The notes under the pieces were generated by a model that worked only from the letters and a program-made list of their open reading frames with translations, was not told the DNA's origin and did not search any database. Below are positions 50,801 through 59,293 of a stretch of 64,000 nucleotides of DNA, one piece after another. Every line of letters starts with the position of its first letter. Position 1 is the first letter of the stretch. A program made the position numbers and the translations under genes. Source of the stretch: Pelomonas sp963422775 (lineage in GTDB: Bacteria > Pseudomonadota > Gammaproteobacteria > Burkholderiales > Burkholderiaceae_C); assembly GCA_963422775.4 (NCBI GenBank), contig CAUJSJ030000159.1, forward strand, positions 23,675 to 87,674, in the 5' to 3' direction.

Positions 50801-52558
50801 ATGAACCGTTTGACTGTTCGACAGCAGCTGCTGATGGCGTTTGCCACCATGACCGTGCTCGTGCTCCTGGTGAGCCTGATGGGATTGCGAAACCTGAGTG
50901 CGTCAAATGATCGCTTCTCGGGCTACATCCACGGCCCGGCTGAACGCCAGACACTGGCCACCGAGGTCCGCATCCTTGCCAACCGCCGCGCCATCGGCGT
51001 GCGGGACATGGTGCTGGCCAGTACCGATGCCGATCGCGCGTCGGCCAAGACCATGGCTGTGAACGGCCACACGGACCTTCAGGCGCGGTTGAAGGTGCTG
51101 AAGGACGACGTGGCGCACGCCGCGGACGCCACCGAGCGCGACCGGGTCATGGTGGACAAGATTGGCGAGGTCGAGTCGAAGTACGGCCCGATCGCCGTCG
51201 CCATCGTCGAGCTCGCCGCGGCGGGCAAGCGCGACGAAGCCATCGAGAAGATGAACGTCGAGTGCCGCCCCCTGTTGGCCGCGCTGCTCGCGGCGACACG
51301 CGAGTACGTCCAGTTCAGCGAACAGCAGGCCAAGCATGACGTCGAAGCTGCCGACGGCGCGTACACCGCCCAGCGCGCGACGCTGCTGGCGATCAGCGCG
51401 TTCGCGGCGCTGTTGGGCGCCGTCTTGGGCTGGGTCATCACGCGTCGTTTGGTCGCGTCCCTCGGCGCGGAGCCCGCGGACCTCAGCGCAGCCGCGCAGC
51501 GCGTCGCCAACGGTGACCTCAGTCCCCTTCAGGGCGCCGGCGCAGCGTCCGCCGGCAGTGTGTTGGCCTCGATGGGCAGCATGCAGCAGCAACTCGTGGG
51601 CCTCATCACACAGGTGCGCACGTCTGCCGACAGCATCGCCACCGCCAGCGCGCAGATCGCCCAGGGCAACAACGACCTCTCCGGTCGCACGGAGGAACAG
51701 GCATCGGCGCTTGAGGAAACGGCTGCATCGATGGAGGAGCTGAGCTCCACCGTCAAGCAGAACGCCGACAGCGCGCGTCAGGCCAACCAATTGGCCCAGG
51801 GCGCGAGCGCCGTGGCCATCAAGGGCGGTGACGTGGTCGGCCAGGTCGTGCAGACCATGAAGGGGATCAACGACAGCTCCAAGAAGATCGCCGACATCAT
51901 CGGCGTCATCGATGGCATCGCGTTCCAGACCAACATCCTGGCGCTGAATGCGGCCGTGGAAGCGGCGCGAGCCGGCGAGCAGGGTCGGGGCTTTGCGGTC
52001 GTGGCCACCGAAGTTCGCAACCTCGCCGGCCGCTCGGCCGAGGCGGCCAAGGAAATCAAGAGCCTGATCGGCGCCAGTGTGGAGCGGGTCGAGCAAGGCA
52101 CTGCGCTGGTCGATCAGGCGGGTGCGACGATGACCGAGGTCGTCGACTCGATCAAGCGCGTGACGGACATCATGGGTGAGATCAGCGCTGCCAGCGTCGA
52201 GCAGAGCGCGGGCGTCAGCCAGGTTGGCGAAGCGGTGACGCAAATGGACCGGGCGACACAGCAGAACGCCGCCCTCGTCGAAGAAAGTGCGGCCGCGGCC
52301 GAAAGCATGAAGATGCAGGCGCAGCAGCTGGTTCAGGCGGTCGCCGTGTTCAAGCTTGCCGATGGCAAGGGCTCGGTTGGCACTCAACCGGCTTCTGGCG
52401 AGGGCAGCGTTGGGCGCCGTGGCGTGGATCGGGCATCGAATGTCGTTCGGCCTGCCTTCAAGGCCACGCCCGCCGCGCGAGCTTCGGTGGCGGCCCAAAC
52501 CGCCGCGCGGCCCGGCGACTCCGTGAAAACCGGCACCGACAACTGGGAATCGTTCTGA
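50801..52558 (+). CDS. Methyl-accepting chemotaxis protein
   Basis: A 585-residue chemoreceptor. Transmembrane helices at about 10-30 and 190-212 flank a four-helix-bundle ligand domain (Tsr-like 4HB_MCP), followed by HAMP and a long signalling coiled coil whose tip is IDGIAFQTNILALNAAVEAARAGEQGRGFAVVATEVRNLAGRSAEAAKEIKSLI, which binds CheA/CheW. Methylation helices have the EEQASALEETAASMEEL and QQNAALVEESAAA patterns. The C-terminus NWESF is a CheR/CheB tether like NWETF in E. coli. AAGGAGGT precedes ATG 50801. Ligand unknown. Confidence 0.93.
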   Translation: MNRLTVRQQLLMAFATMTVLVLLVSLMGLRNLSASNDRFSGYIHGPAERQTLATEVRILANRRAIGVRDMVLASTDADRASAKTMAVNGHTDLQARLKVLKDDVAHAADATERDRVMVDKIGEVESKYGPIAVAIVELAAAGKRDEAIEKMNVECRPLLAALLAATREYVQFSEQQAKHDVEAADGAYTAQRATLLAISAFAALLGAVLGWVITRRLVASLGAEPADLSAAAQRVANGDLSPLQGAGAASAGSVLASMGSMQQQLVGLITQVRTSADSIATASAQIAQGNNDLSGRTEEQASALEETAASMEELSSTVKQNADSARQANQLAQGASAVAIKGGDVVGQVVQTMKGINDSSKKIADIIGVIDGIAFQTNILALNAAVEAARAGEQGRGFAVVATEVRNLAGRSAEAAKEIKSLIGASVERVEQGTALVDQAGATMTEVVDSIKRVTDIMGEISAASVEQSAGVSQVGEAVTQMDRATQQNAALVEESAAAAESMKMQAQQLVQAVAVFKLADGKGSVGTQPASGEGSVGRRGVDRASNVVRPAFKATPAARASVAAQTAARPGDSVKTGTDNWESF

Positions 52559-52791
52559 TGCGGTCGCACGAAGCCCTGCCGAGCTGAACCAACACCGCGA
52601 AAGACGCCGACATGGATACGCTGATCGAACCAGGTCGTGTTGATGCGACGCTCGCTGTGCCGACTTCCTTGTTGCCTGCGGTGAGCAAGACTTCGGCGCC
52701 GTTGCGTCTGCCAAAGGCCGTTTCGAGGCGACGGGATTGACCGAAACAAGGGACTGCCTGGCGTCGAGGCCGCCGTTCAAGTGGCATCTGG

Positions 52792-53697
52792 TTACAGGCC
52801 GCACCCATCCTTTGCGGGCGTGCAAGGCCGGCCGGTCGAGTCAGGGTCCGAGGGGTCGCGGGTCTCGTCGCGCAAGCCCAGCAGCAGCGCATTGACTTGC
52901 TCCGGCGCTTCCTCATGCGCCAGATGCCCCAGCCCCGGCAGCGGGTGAAAGCTCGCACCCGGCAGCCACCGCGCCAGCTCCAGCGCCTGCACCGGCGCCA
53001 CCGTGCGGTCGGCCAGGCCGGCGGCCAGCCACAGTGTCACGCGCAACTCGGGCAGGCGCGCCTGCAGATCCTCCAGCTGCCAGCTGGCCAGCATGTCCAG
53101 CACGCCGCGCACGTGGGCGGGCTGCTTCAGCAGCTCGCCGTAGTGCTGCACGCCGGCCTCGTCCAGCTGTGAGCCCGTGGAGGCGATCAGGTTGCGCAAC
53201 GCGCGGGGCTGGCTCGCGTGCCGGGTCACCCAGGTCGGCAGCCAGGCGCTGCGTGAGGCCAGCTTGGCCACGGCAGGTGCCACCAGGCCCATCAGGCCCG
53301 GCAGCGGCTGCAGCGCGCCGTTGACGGCCAGCAGGCCGCGCGCCTGCGGTACGCGCCCGTCCAGGCTCATCTGCACCATCACCGCGGCGCCGGCCGAGTG
53401 CCCGGCCACCAGCGCAGGCTGCCAGTCCAGCGCGGCCAGCAGGTCGCCGACCGCTGCAGCCATGCGCGGCAGGCTGGCCTGGCGGTCGGCAAACGCAGCC
53501 GTGCCGCCATGGCCAGGCAGGTCGGGGATCAGCAGGCTGAAGTGCGCCGCCAGCCCGGGCAGGCAGGCGCGCCAGGACTGCAGCGATGAGCCGGTGCCGT
53601 GCAACAGCAGCAGTTTGGGCCCTCGGCCCACGCGCTGCAGCCGCCAGCGCAATCCGCCGGCCTGCAGCTCGGAGGGCAGGGTGCTGTCAGGGCTCAT
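52792..53697 (-). CDS. bchO: BchO, alpha/beta hydrolase linked to Mg-chelatase
   Basis: A 301-residue alpha/beta hydrolase with the features of BchO: LLLLHGTGSSLQSWRACLPGLAAHFSLLIPDLPGHGGTAAFADRQASLPRMAAAVGDLLAAL (oxyanion HGTG), nucleophile elbow VAGHSAGAAVM (Ser), and a C-terminal HLAHEEAPEQVN (His). BchO is required for, or enhances, bacteriochlorophyll synthesis near Mg-chelatase; its reaction is unknown. In Rhodobacter it follows bchD; here it is 4.3 kb away on the opposite strand, divergent from crtI. ATG 53697. Confidence 0.82.
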   Translation of the reverse strand: MSPDSTLPSELQAGGLRWRLQRVGRGPKLLLLHGTGSSLQSWRACLPGLAAHFSLLIPDLPGHGGTAAFADRQASLPRMAAAVGDLLAALDWQPALVAGHSAGAAVMVQMSLDGRVPQARGLLAVNGALQPLPGLMGLVAPAVAKLASRSAWLPTWVTRHASQPRALRNLIASTGSQLDEAGVQHYGELLKQPAHVRGVLDMLASWQLEDLQARLPELRVTLWLAAGLADRTVAPVQALELARWLPGASFHPLPGLGHLAHEEAPEQVNALLLGLRDETRDPSDPDSTGRPCTPAKDGCGL

Positions 53698-53708
53698 GGC
53701 AAAACCGG

Positions 53709-53737
53709 TTGTCAACCAAAGTGGACACGCTTAGGAT
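53709..53737 (+). promoter_or_regulatory. crtI promoter with perfect PpsR box (bchO-crtI interval)
   Basis: TGTCAACCAAAGTGGACA (53710-53727) is a perfect TGT-N12-ACA. TTGTCA (53709-53714) as -35 and TAGGAT (53732-53737) as -10 are 17 bases apart. +1 is expected about 53744, the A of the crtI ATG. The whole intergenic interval is only 46 bases, so a protein on this box could also affect bchO. Confidence 0.65.
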
Positions 53738-53743
53738 CAGGCC

Positions 53744-55324
53744 ATGTTGACACAAAGTCAGGCGCCCACCGCAGCTTTGCGAGGCGACCCACGCCCGCAG
53801 GCGCTGGTCATCGGCAGCGGCTTTGGCGGCCTGGCCGCGGCGGTGCGCCTGGGCGCCCGGGGCTACCGGGTGACAGTACTTGAAAAGCTCGACGCCCCCG
53901 GCGGCCGCGCCTACGTGCACAAGCAGGACGGCTTCACCTTCGACGCCGGCCCCACCGTCATCACCGCACCCTTCCTGTTCGAGGAGCTGTGGGCCCTGTG
54001 CGGCAAGAAGCTGAGCGACGACGTGGACCTGCGCCCGGTGGCGCCGTTCTACCGCGTGCGCTTCGACGACGGCACGGTGTTCGACTACAGCGGCGACGCC
54101 GAGGCCATGCGCGCTGAAGTCGCCAAGCTGTCGCCGGGCGACGTGGCCGGCTACGAGCGCTTCCTGGCTGCCAGCGAGGCGATCTACAAGGTCGGCTTCG
54201 AGCAGCTGGGCCATGTTTCTTTCGAAAGCTGGACCGACATGGCCCGCGTGCTGCCCGACCTGCTCAAGCTGGAGGGCTACCGCACCGTCTACGGCCTGGC
54301 GTGCAAGCACGTCAAGAACGAGAAGCTGCGCGTGGTGCTGACCTTCCAGTCGTTGCTGGTGGGCGGCAACCCGTTCTCCACCACGTCGGTCTACTGTCTG
54401 ATCGCCTTCCTGGAGCGGCGCTTCGGCGTGCATTTCGCGATGGGTGGCACCGGCGCGCTGGTGCGCGGCCTGGTGGGCCTGATCGAAGGGCAGGGCGGGC
54501 GCGTGCTGTGCAGCCAGGCGGTGGACGAGATCGTGGTGGAGAACGGCGCGGCCTTCGGCGTGCGGCTGCAGACCGGCCAGCGGCTGGACGCCGACGTGGT
54601 GGTTTCCAACGCCGACTCCGCCTGGACCTACAAGCACCTGCTGCCGGCCCGCTACCGCCGCCGCTGGACGGACAAGCGCATCGCCAAGGCGCGCTATTCG
54701 ATGAGCCTGTTCGTCTGGTATTTCGGCACCAGGCGCCAGTACCCGGACGTGGCCCACCACACCATCTCGCTGGGCCCGCGCTACGAAGGCCTGCTGGACG
54801 ACATCTTCACGAAGAAGCACCTGGCCGACGACTTCAGCCTCTACCTGCACCGCCCCACGGCCACGGACCCCAGCCTGGCCCCGCCCGGCTGCGACACCTT
54901 CTACGTGCTGGCCCCGGTGCCGCACCTGGATGCCGGCGTGGACTGGCGCGAACGTGCCGAGCCCTACCGTGCAGCGATTGCCAAGCGCCTGTCCGAGACG
55001 CTGCTGCCGGGCCTGGAGCAGGAAGTGGTCAGCTCGCTGATGCTGACGCCGCAGGACTTCCAGGACCGACTCAGCTCCTACAAGGGCGCCGCCTTCGCGC
55101 TGGAGCCGGTGCTGACGCAAAGCGCCTGGTTTCGCCCGCACAACCGCAGCGAAGAGGTGGCGCGCCTCTACCTCGTCGGTGCCGGCACCCACCCGGGCGC
55201 CGGCCTGCCGGGCGTGCTGTCGTCTGCCCGCGTGCTGGACGCCATCGTGCCTCACGGCCGTGATCTGCCCCGCCCGTCTCAACCCCTGGCCGAGGAAGGC
55301 TTCGCCCATGTCCGCACTGCATGA
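53744..55324 (+). CDS. crtI: Phytoene desaturase
   Basis: A 526-residue FAD enzyme that introduces double bonds into phytoene; in Rubrivivax gelatinosus CrtI gives both neurosporene (three steps) and lycopene (four). N-terminal ALVIGSGFGGLAAAVRLGARGYRVTVLEKLDAPGGRAYVHKQDGFTFDAGPTVIT binds FAD; C-terminal LYLVGAGTHPGAGLPGVLSSARVLDAIV is the CrtI signature. It overlaps crtB by 17 bases. No Shine-Dalgarno precedes the ATG. Confidence 0.97.
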   Translation: MLTQSQAPTAALRGDPRPQALVIGSGFGGLAAAVRLGARGYRVTVLEKLDAPGGRAYVHKQDGFTFDAGPTVITAPFLFEELWALCGKKLSDDVDLRPVAPFYRVRFDDGTVFDYSGDAEAMRAEVAKLSPGDVAGYERFLAASEAIYKVGFEQLGHVSFESWTDMARVLPDLLKLEGYRTVYGLACKHVKNEKLRVVLTFQSLLVGGNPFSTTSVYCLIAFLERRFGVHFAMGGTGALVRGLVGLIEGQGGRVLCSQAVDEIVVENGAAFGVRLQTGQRLDADVVVSNADSAWTYKHLLPARYRRRWTDKRIAKARYSMSLFVWYFGTRRQYPDVAHHTISLGPRYEGLLDDIFTKKHLADDFSLYLHRPTATDPSLAPPGCDTFYVLAPVPHLDAGVDWRERAEPYRAAIAKRLSETLLPGLEQEVVSSLMLTPQDFQDRLSSYKGAAFALEPVLTQSAWFRPHNRSEEVARLYLVGAGTHPGAGLPGVLSSARVLDAIVPHGRDLPRPSQPLAEEGFAHVRTA

Positions 55325-56351
55325 AACGCCGCCGCTGCTTGCCGCCGACCTGGCCGCCTGCCGCGCCAGCCTGGCCCACAACTCCAAGACCTTCCACGCC
55401 GCCTCGCTCCTGCTGCCGCCCAGCGTGCGTGCACCGGCCACGGTGCTCTACGGCTTTTGCCGGCTGGCCGACGACACGGTGGACGTCGAAGGCGGCCGGC
55501 GCCTCGCGCTGACTCAGCTGCGCCGCCGGCTGGACCGGGTCTTCGAGGGCCGGCCCCAGCCCGTGGCCGCCGACCGCGCGCTGGCCGCCGTGGTGGCGCA
55601 GTACGGCATCCCGCGGGCGCTGCTGGACCTGCTGATCGAAGGTCTGTCCTGGGACGTCGACGGCCGCGACTACGAGACGCTGGAAGACCTGCAGGACTAC
55701 GCCGCTCGCGTGGCCGGCACGGTGGGGGCCATGATGAGCCTGCTGATGGGTGTGCGCGACGCAGCGGCCCTGGCGCGCGCCTGCGACCTGGGCGTGGCGA
55801 TGCAGCTTTCCAACATCGCGCGGGACGTGGGCGAGGACGCGCGCATGGGGCGGCTCTACCTGCCGCGCCAGTGGCTGCGCGAGGCCGGGCTGGACCCCGC
55901 CGCCTGGCTGGCCGCGCCGCGCTTCGAGCCTGCCTTGGCTGCCGTCGTGCAGCGCCTGCTGGCCGCCGCCGACGTGCTGTACGCGCGGGCCGCCGCCGGT
56001 GTCGCCAGCCTGCCGCTGGCCTGCCGCCCCGGCATCAATGCCGCCCGGCTGATGTATGCCGCCATCGGCCACGAGGTGGCACGCGCCGGCTGCGATTCGG
56101 TCAGCCGCCGGGCGGTGGTGCCGGGCCGGCGCAAGAGCCGCCTGCTGCTGCAAGCGGCCGTGAGCCTGTGGCCGGCGCGCAGCCAGCTGCAGCAACCCGC
56201 GCTGGCGGCCAACCGGCCCTTGCTTGCGGCAGTGGCGGCCTTGCCGGCGGCGCAGACTTTCCCTGCCAGGAAGGTCGATTTCGTCATCGACCTGTTCGAC
56301 CGACTGGGGCGTCAAGATCGCCAGTCGTCCTACGGCCGGAGCGCTGCATGA
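55308..56351 (+). CDS. crtB: Phytoene synthase
   Basis: A 347-residue enzyme that joins two geranylgeranyl diphosphates to phytoene. The two Asp motifs are GFCRLADDTVDVEGG and QLSNIARDVGEDARMGRLYLPRQWL. ATG 55308 (MSALHETPPLLAADL) lies inside the end of crtI; the stop overlaps the hemA start (ATGA). The product feeds CrtI directly. Confidence 0.96.
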   Translation: MSALHETPPLLAADLAACRASLAHNSKTFHAASLLLPPSVRAPATVLYGFCRLADDTVDVEGGRRLALTQLRRRLDRVFEGRPQPVAADRALAAVVAQYGIPRALLDLLIEGLSWDVDGRDYETLEDLQDYAARVAGTVGAMMSLLMGVRDAAALARACDLGVAMQLSNIARDVGEDARMGRLYLPRQWLREAGLDPAAWLAAPRFEPALAAVVQRLLAAADVLYARAAAGVASLPLACRPGINAARLMYAAIGHEVARAGCDSVSRRAVVPGRRKSRLLLQAAVSLWPARSQLQQPALAANRPLLAAVAALPAAQTFPARKVDFVIDLFDRLGRQDRQSSYGRSAA

Positions 56352-57643
56352 GCGTCCTGGCGCTGGGCCTGAACCACGGCAGCGCGCCGCTGGACCTGCG
56401 CGGGCGCTTTGCCATCCCGCTGGAGGCCCTGGGCCGCAGCGTGCAGGGCCTGCGCAGCCACCTGGCACGCGCCCAGCCCGAGGTGGCCATCCTGTCCACC
56501 TGCAACCGCACCGAGCTCTACGTCGGCCTGCCGCCGAGCGCCTGCCCGCGCCACGCGCTGGAGCTGGCCGAGCCCGCCATCGAGTGGCTGGCCAACCAGG
56601 GCGGCACCACCCCCGACAACCTGCGCAGCCACAGCTACTTCCTGCAGGGCGCCGATGCGGCGCGCCACGCCTTCCGTGTCGCGGCCGGGCTGGACTCGAT
56701 GGTGCTGGGCGAGCCGCAGATCCTCGGCCAGATGAAGGTCGCCGTGCGCGAGGCCGACAGCGCCGGCGCCTTGGGCACCACGCTGCACCAGATGTTCCAG
56801 CGCAGCTTTGCGGTGGCCAAGGAGGTGCGCAGCAGCACCGAGATCGGCGCGCATGCCGTCAGCATGGCGGCGGCCGCCGTGCGCCTGGCGCTGCAACTGT
56901 TCGAGGACCTGCACGGCACGCGGGTGCTGTTCGTCGGCGCGGGCGAAATGATCGACCTGGTCGCCACGCATTTCGCCTCACAGGGGCCGCTGCAGATGAC
57001 GGTCGCCAACCGCAGCCGCGAGCGCGGCCAGCGCCTGGCCGAGAGGCTGGGCGCCGAGCAGTTGCCGCTGGCCGAACTGGGGCAGCGCCTGCACGAATTC
57101 GACGTGGTCATCAGCTGCACGGCCAGCAGCCTGCCGCTGATCGGCCTGGGCGCCGTCGAGCGGGCGCTCAAGGCCCGCAAGCGCCGACCCATGCTGATGC
57201 TGGACCTGGCCGTGCCGCGCGACATCGAGCCCGAGGTGGCGCGGCTGGACGATGTCTACCTCTACACGGTGGACGACCTCGCCCGCCATGTGCAGACCAG
57301 CGGCGAGCGCCGCCAGGCGGCGGTGCAGCAGGCCGAGGCCATCGTCAGCGCCGGCGTCACCAGCTTTGCCCAGTGGCTGGAGCAGCGCGCCAGCGTGCCG
57401 CTGATCCAGGCCCTGCAACGCCAGACCGAGTACTGGCGCCAGGCCGAACTGACGAAGGCCCGGCGTGCGCTGGCCAAGGGCACGGACGTGGATGCGGTGA
57501 TGGAGACGCTGTCTGCGGCGCTGACACGCAAGATGCTGCATGGCGCCTTGAGCGAGCTGCACGGCAGCGCGGGTGCCGCGCATGCGCAGTGGATGGACTC
57601 GGTGCAGAGGCTGTTCCTGCGGTCCGCGCCGGTGCGGGACTGA
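56348..57643 (+). CDS. hemA: Glutamyl-tRNA reductase
   Basis: A 431-residue NADPH enzyme of the C5 pathway that turns glutamyl-tRNA into glutamate-1-semialdehyde, the first step of tetrapyrrole synthesis. STCNRTELYVGL carries the nucleophilic Cys (residue ~50); SMVLGEPQILGQMK is the conserved block; VLFVGAGEMIDLVATHF is the nucleotide fold; the C-terminal dimerisation helix is present. Placement in a crt operon with a 4-base overlap couples precursor supply to pigment synthesis. Confidence 0.97.
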   Translation: MSVLALGLNHGSAPLDLRGRFAIPLEALGRSVQGLRSHLARAQPEVAILSTCNRTELYVGLPPSACPRHALELAEPAIEWLANQGGTTPDNLRSHSYFLQGADAARHAFRVAAGLDSMVLGEPQILGQMKVAVREADSAGALGTTLHQMFQRSFAVAKEVRSSTEIGAHAVSMAAAAVRLALQLFEDLHGTRVLFVGAGEMIDLVATHFASQGPLQMTVANRSRERGQRLAERLGAEQLPLAELGQRLHEFDVVISCTASSLPLIGLGAVERALKARKRRPMLMLDLAVPRDIEPEVARLDDVYLYTVDDLARHVQTSGERRQAAVQQAEAIVSAGVTSFAQWLEQRASVPLIQALQRQTEYWRQAELTKARRALAKGTDVDAVMETLSAALTRKMLHGALSELHGSAGAAHAQWMDSVQRLFLRSAPVRD

Positions 57644-57649
57644 AGCCGC

Positions 57650-57808
57650 ATGGCAGGCCACTGGTTCGGCCTGATCGAGTTGCTGCTGGTGTTCGGCCTG
57701 GTGCTGGGCTGGGCGGGCTGGCAGTGGTGGGGCTGGCGGAGGTGGCGGCTCAGGCGGGAGCGGCAGGAAAAGCAGCGCGAGCAGCCGCGTGCCGATCATG
57801 ATGAGTAG
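57650..57808 (+). CDS. 52-residue membrane peptide after hemA
   Basis: MAGHWFGLIELLLVFGLVLGWAGWQWWGWRRWRLRREREAARAAA-like start; the actual frame from ATG 57650 continues after WRLRRER with QEKQREQPRADHDE and stops at 57808. One transmembrane helix (LIELLLVFGLVLGWAGW) is followed by a Trp/Arg-rich basic tail. It starts 7 bases after the hemA stop and is probably co-transcribed. No known family; too short for most gene finders. Confidence 0.6.
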   Translation: MAGHWFGLIELLLVFGLVLGWAGWQWWGWRRWRLRRERQEKQREQPRADHDE

Positions 57809-57856
57809 CGGCGGCGCGGGCGAGAGATCATGGGGGGGCAACAGCTTGGGGTCGCA

Positions 57857-58285
57857 ATGCCGTATCAGGTGATCTATTCGTCCGTCTCCTCCACGCCCAT
57901 GCAGCAGGAGGATCTGGAAGACATCCTCGAGCGAGCGCAAGGCAACAACGCCCGGTCGGGAATCACCGGCGCCTTGGTCTACGTGGATGGCTGCTTTCTG
58001 CAGGTGCTCGAAGGAGATGCGCAGGCGGTGCAAAGCCTCATGGAGAAGATCACCGCCGATCTCCGCCATGAGACCGTCGCCGTCCTGCAGGCCCAGACGG
58101 TCGACACCGCGGCGTTCGCGAATTGGAAGATGGCCTATGTCAGCGCCACGTCGGCGGAGGTTGCGCAGTGGGCGGGCCTGAATGCGCGGACGGAACTCCC
58201 TGAAACCTTGGAGAACCTGCGTCTGGACCGTCGCAAGGCCTTGCAGGTCTCCAACAGCATCCTGCAGGTCTTGATGCGTGAGTAG
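57857..58285 (+). CDS. BLUF blue-light sensor protein
   Basis: A 142-residue short BLUF protein that binds FAD and senses blue light. Key residues: the Tyr in YQVIYSSVSSTPM, the Asn in NNARSGITGALVYVDGCFLQVLEGD with the following Gln (FLQVLEG), and Trp/Met in FANWKMAYV. A ~45-residue helical C-terminus (LPETLENLRLDRRKALQVSNSILQVLM) may pair with a partner. No output domain. ATG 57857 (MPYQVIYSS) is preferred; ATG 57830 would add nine poorly conserved residues. It lies in the crtI-crtB-hemA direction, so it may tie blue light to the PpsR/PpaA circuit; that link is inference. Confidence 0.92.
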   Translation: MPYQVIYSSVSSTPMQQEDLEDILERAQGNNARSGITGALVYVDGCFLQVLEGDAQAVQSLMEKITADLRHETVAVLQAQTVDTAAFANWKMAYVSATSAEVAQWAGLNARTELPETLENLRLDRRKALQVSNSILQVLMRE

Positions 58286-58300
58286 GGGCGGTGGGCCGAC

Positions 58301-59293
58301 TCAGAACACCGCGTGATCCCCGCGTTCTGGCAGCCGCTCGTCACCACTCGCCAGGCCGGCATAGAAGTCCGCCAAGGTCTGCCGCCCGGTTGCGGGCGTG
58401 GCGGTGGCGTCGTAGCGCCCCGTGGCCGCGTCCAGCACCAGCATCGACTCCGTCGCGTAGTACCGCCCGATGCGCGCCAGCTCCGCCTTCTCGGCCAGCT
58501 TGGGCACGACGAGGCCGAGCGTGGTGAGCGCGCCGATGATGACGTCCATCAACCCGACCGGCACCGACTTGAACTTCGGCGCCATCCCCAGTGCCGCGAA
58601 CAGCAGCTCGCCCTGCTCGCGTGCCGTGAGCGCGGGGCCTGGGCCGCCAATCGGCAGCACATGGTTGCGGCGTTCGGGCAGCTCCAGGCAGCTCGCCAGG
58701 TAGGCGGCCAGGTCGCCGTCGCTGATCGGCTTGCAGGCCGTCAGCTCGCCGTCGCCGAACACGAGAAAGGGCTTGCCCTGCTTCACCCGTTCGATCTGAC
58801 CCGACAACGATTTGAAGAAGGCCGTGGGCCGCACGATGGAGTAGGTGAGGCCCGAGTCGATCAGCGCAACCTCGAAGGCGAGCTTGGCCTGCTGGAAGGC
58901 CAGCAGGGGCTTTTGCACGCAGATGGCCGACAGCAGCACCATCTGGCTCACCCCGGCCTTCTGCGCTTGCGCGAGGGCGTGCAGATGCGCGTCGTGGTCG
59001 ACGGCCCAGGCGTCGCGGGGCACGCCGGTGCGCGAGGCCAGGCAGGACACGAGGGCGTCGAAGCCTTCGCCGCGAAATCCGTCGCTCTGCAGGGACCCTG
59101 CGTCGGTCACGTCGCCGAAGCGCACGGCGGCGCCTGCCAGCAGCCGCTCGGTGTCGGCCTGTTGCAGCCGCCCGCCGACGCCGGCCCGCGGCCGCACGAA
59201 GCAGACGACCTCGTGGCCGCGCCGCAGCAGCGCGCGCACGGTGGCCTGGCCGATGGTGCCGGTGGCACCGAGCATGAAGATGCGCTTGCCCAT
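58301..59293 (-). CDS. bciA: Divinyl (proto)chlorophyllide 8-vinyl reductase, BciA type
   Basis: A 330-residue NADPH-dependent short-chain-like reductase that reduces the 8-vinyl group of divinyl chlorophyllide precursors. N-terminal RIFMLGATGTIGQATVRALLRRGHEVVCFVRPRAG binds NADPH; SCLASRTGVPRDAWAVDHDAHLHALAQAQKAGVSQMVLLSAICVQKPLLAFQQAKLAFEVAL and YSIVRPTAFFKSLSGQIERVKQGKPFLVFGDGELTACKPISDGDLA are diagnostic. Its start overlaps the crtC stop by one base (coupled). Confidence 0.94.
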   Translation of the reverse strand: MGKRIFMLGATGTIGQATVRALLRRGHEVVCFVRPRAGVGGRLQQADTERLLAGAAVRFGDVTDAGSLQSDGFRGEGFDALVSCLASRTGVPRDAWAVDHDAHLHALAQAQKAGVSQMVLLSAICVQKPLLAFQQAKLAFEVALIDSGLTYSIVRPTAFFKSLSGQIERVKQGKPFLVFGDGELTACKPISDGDLAAYLASCLELPERRNHVLPIGGPGPALTAREQGELLFAALGMAPKFKSVPVGLMDVIIGALTTLGLVVPKLAEKAELARIGRYYATESMLVLDAATGRYDATATPATGRQTLADFYAGLASGDERLPERGDHAVF

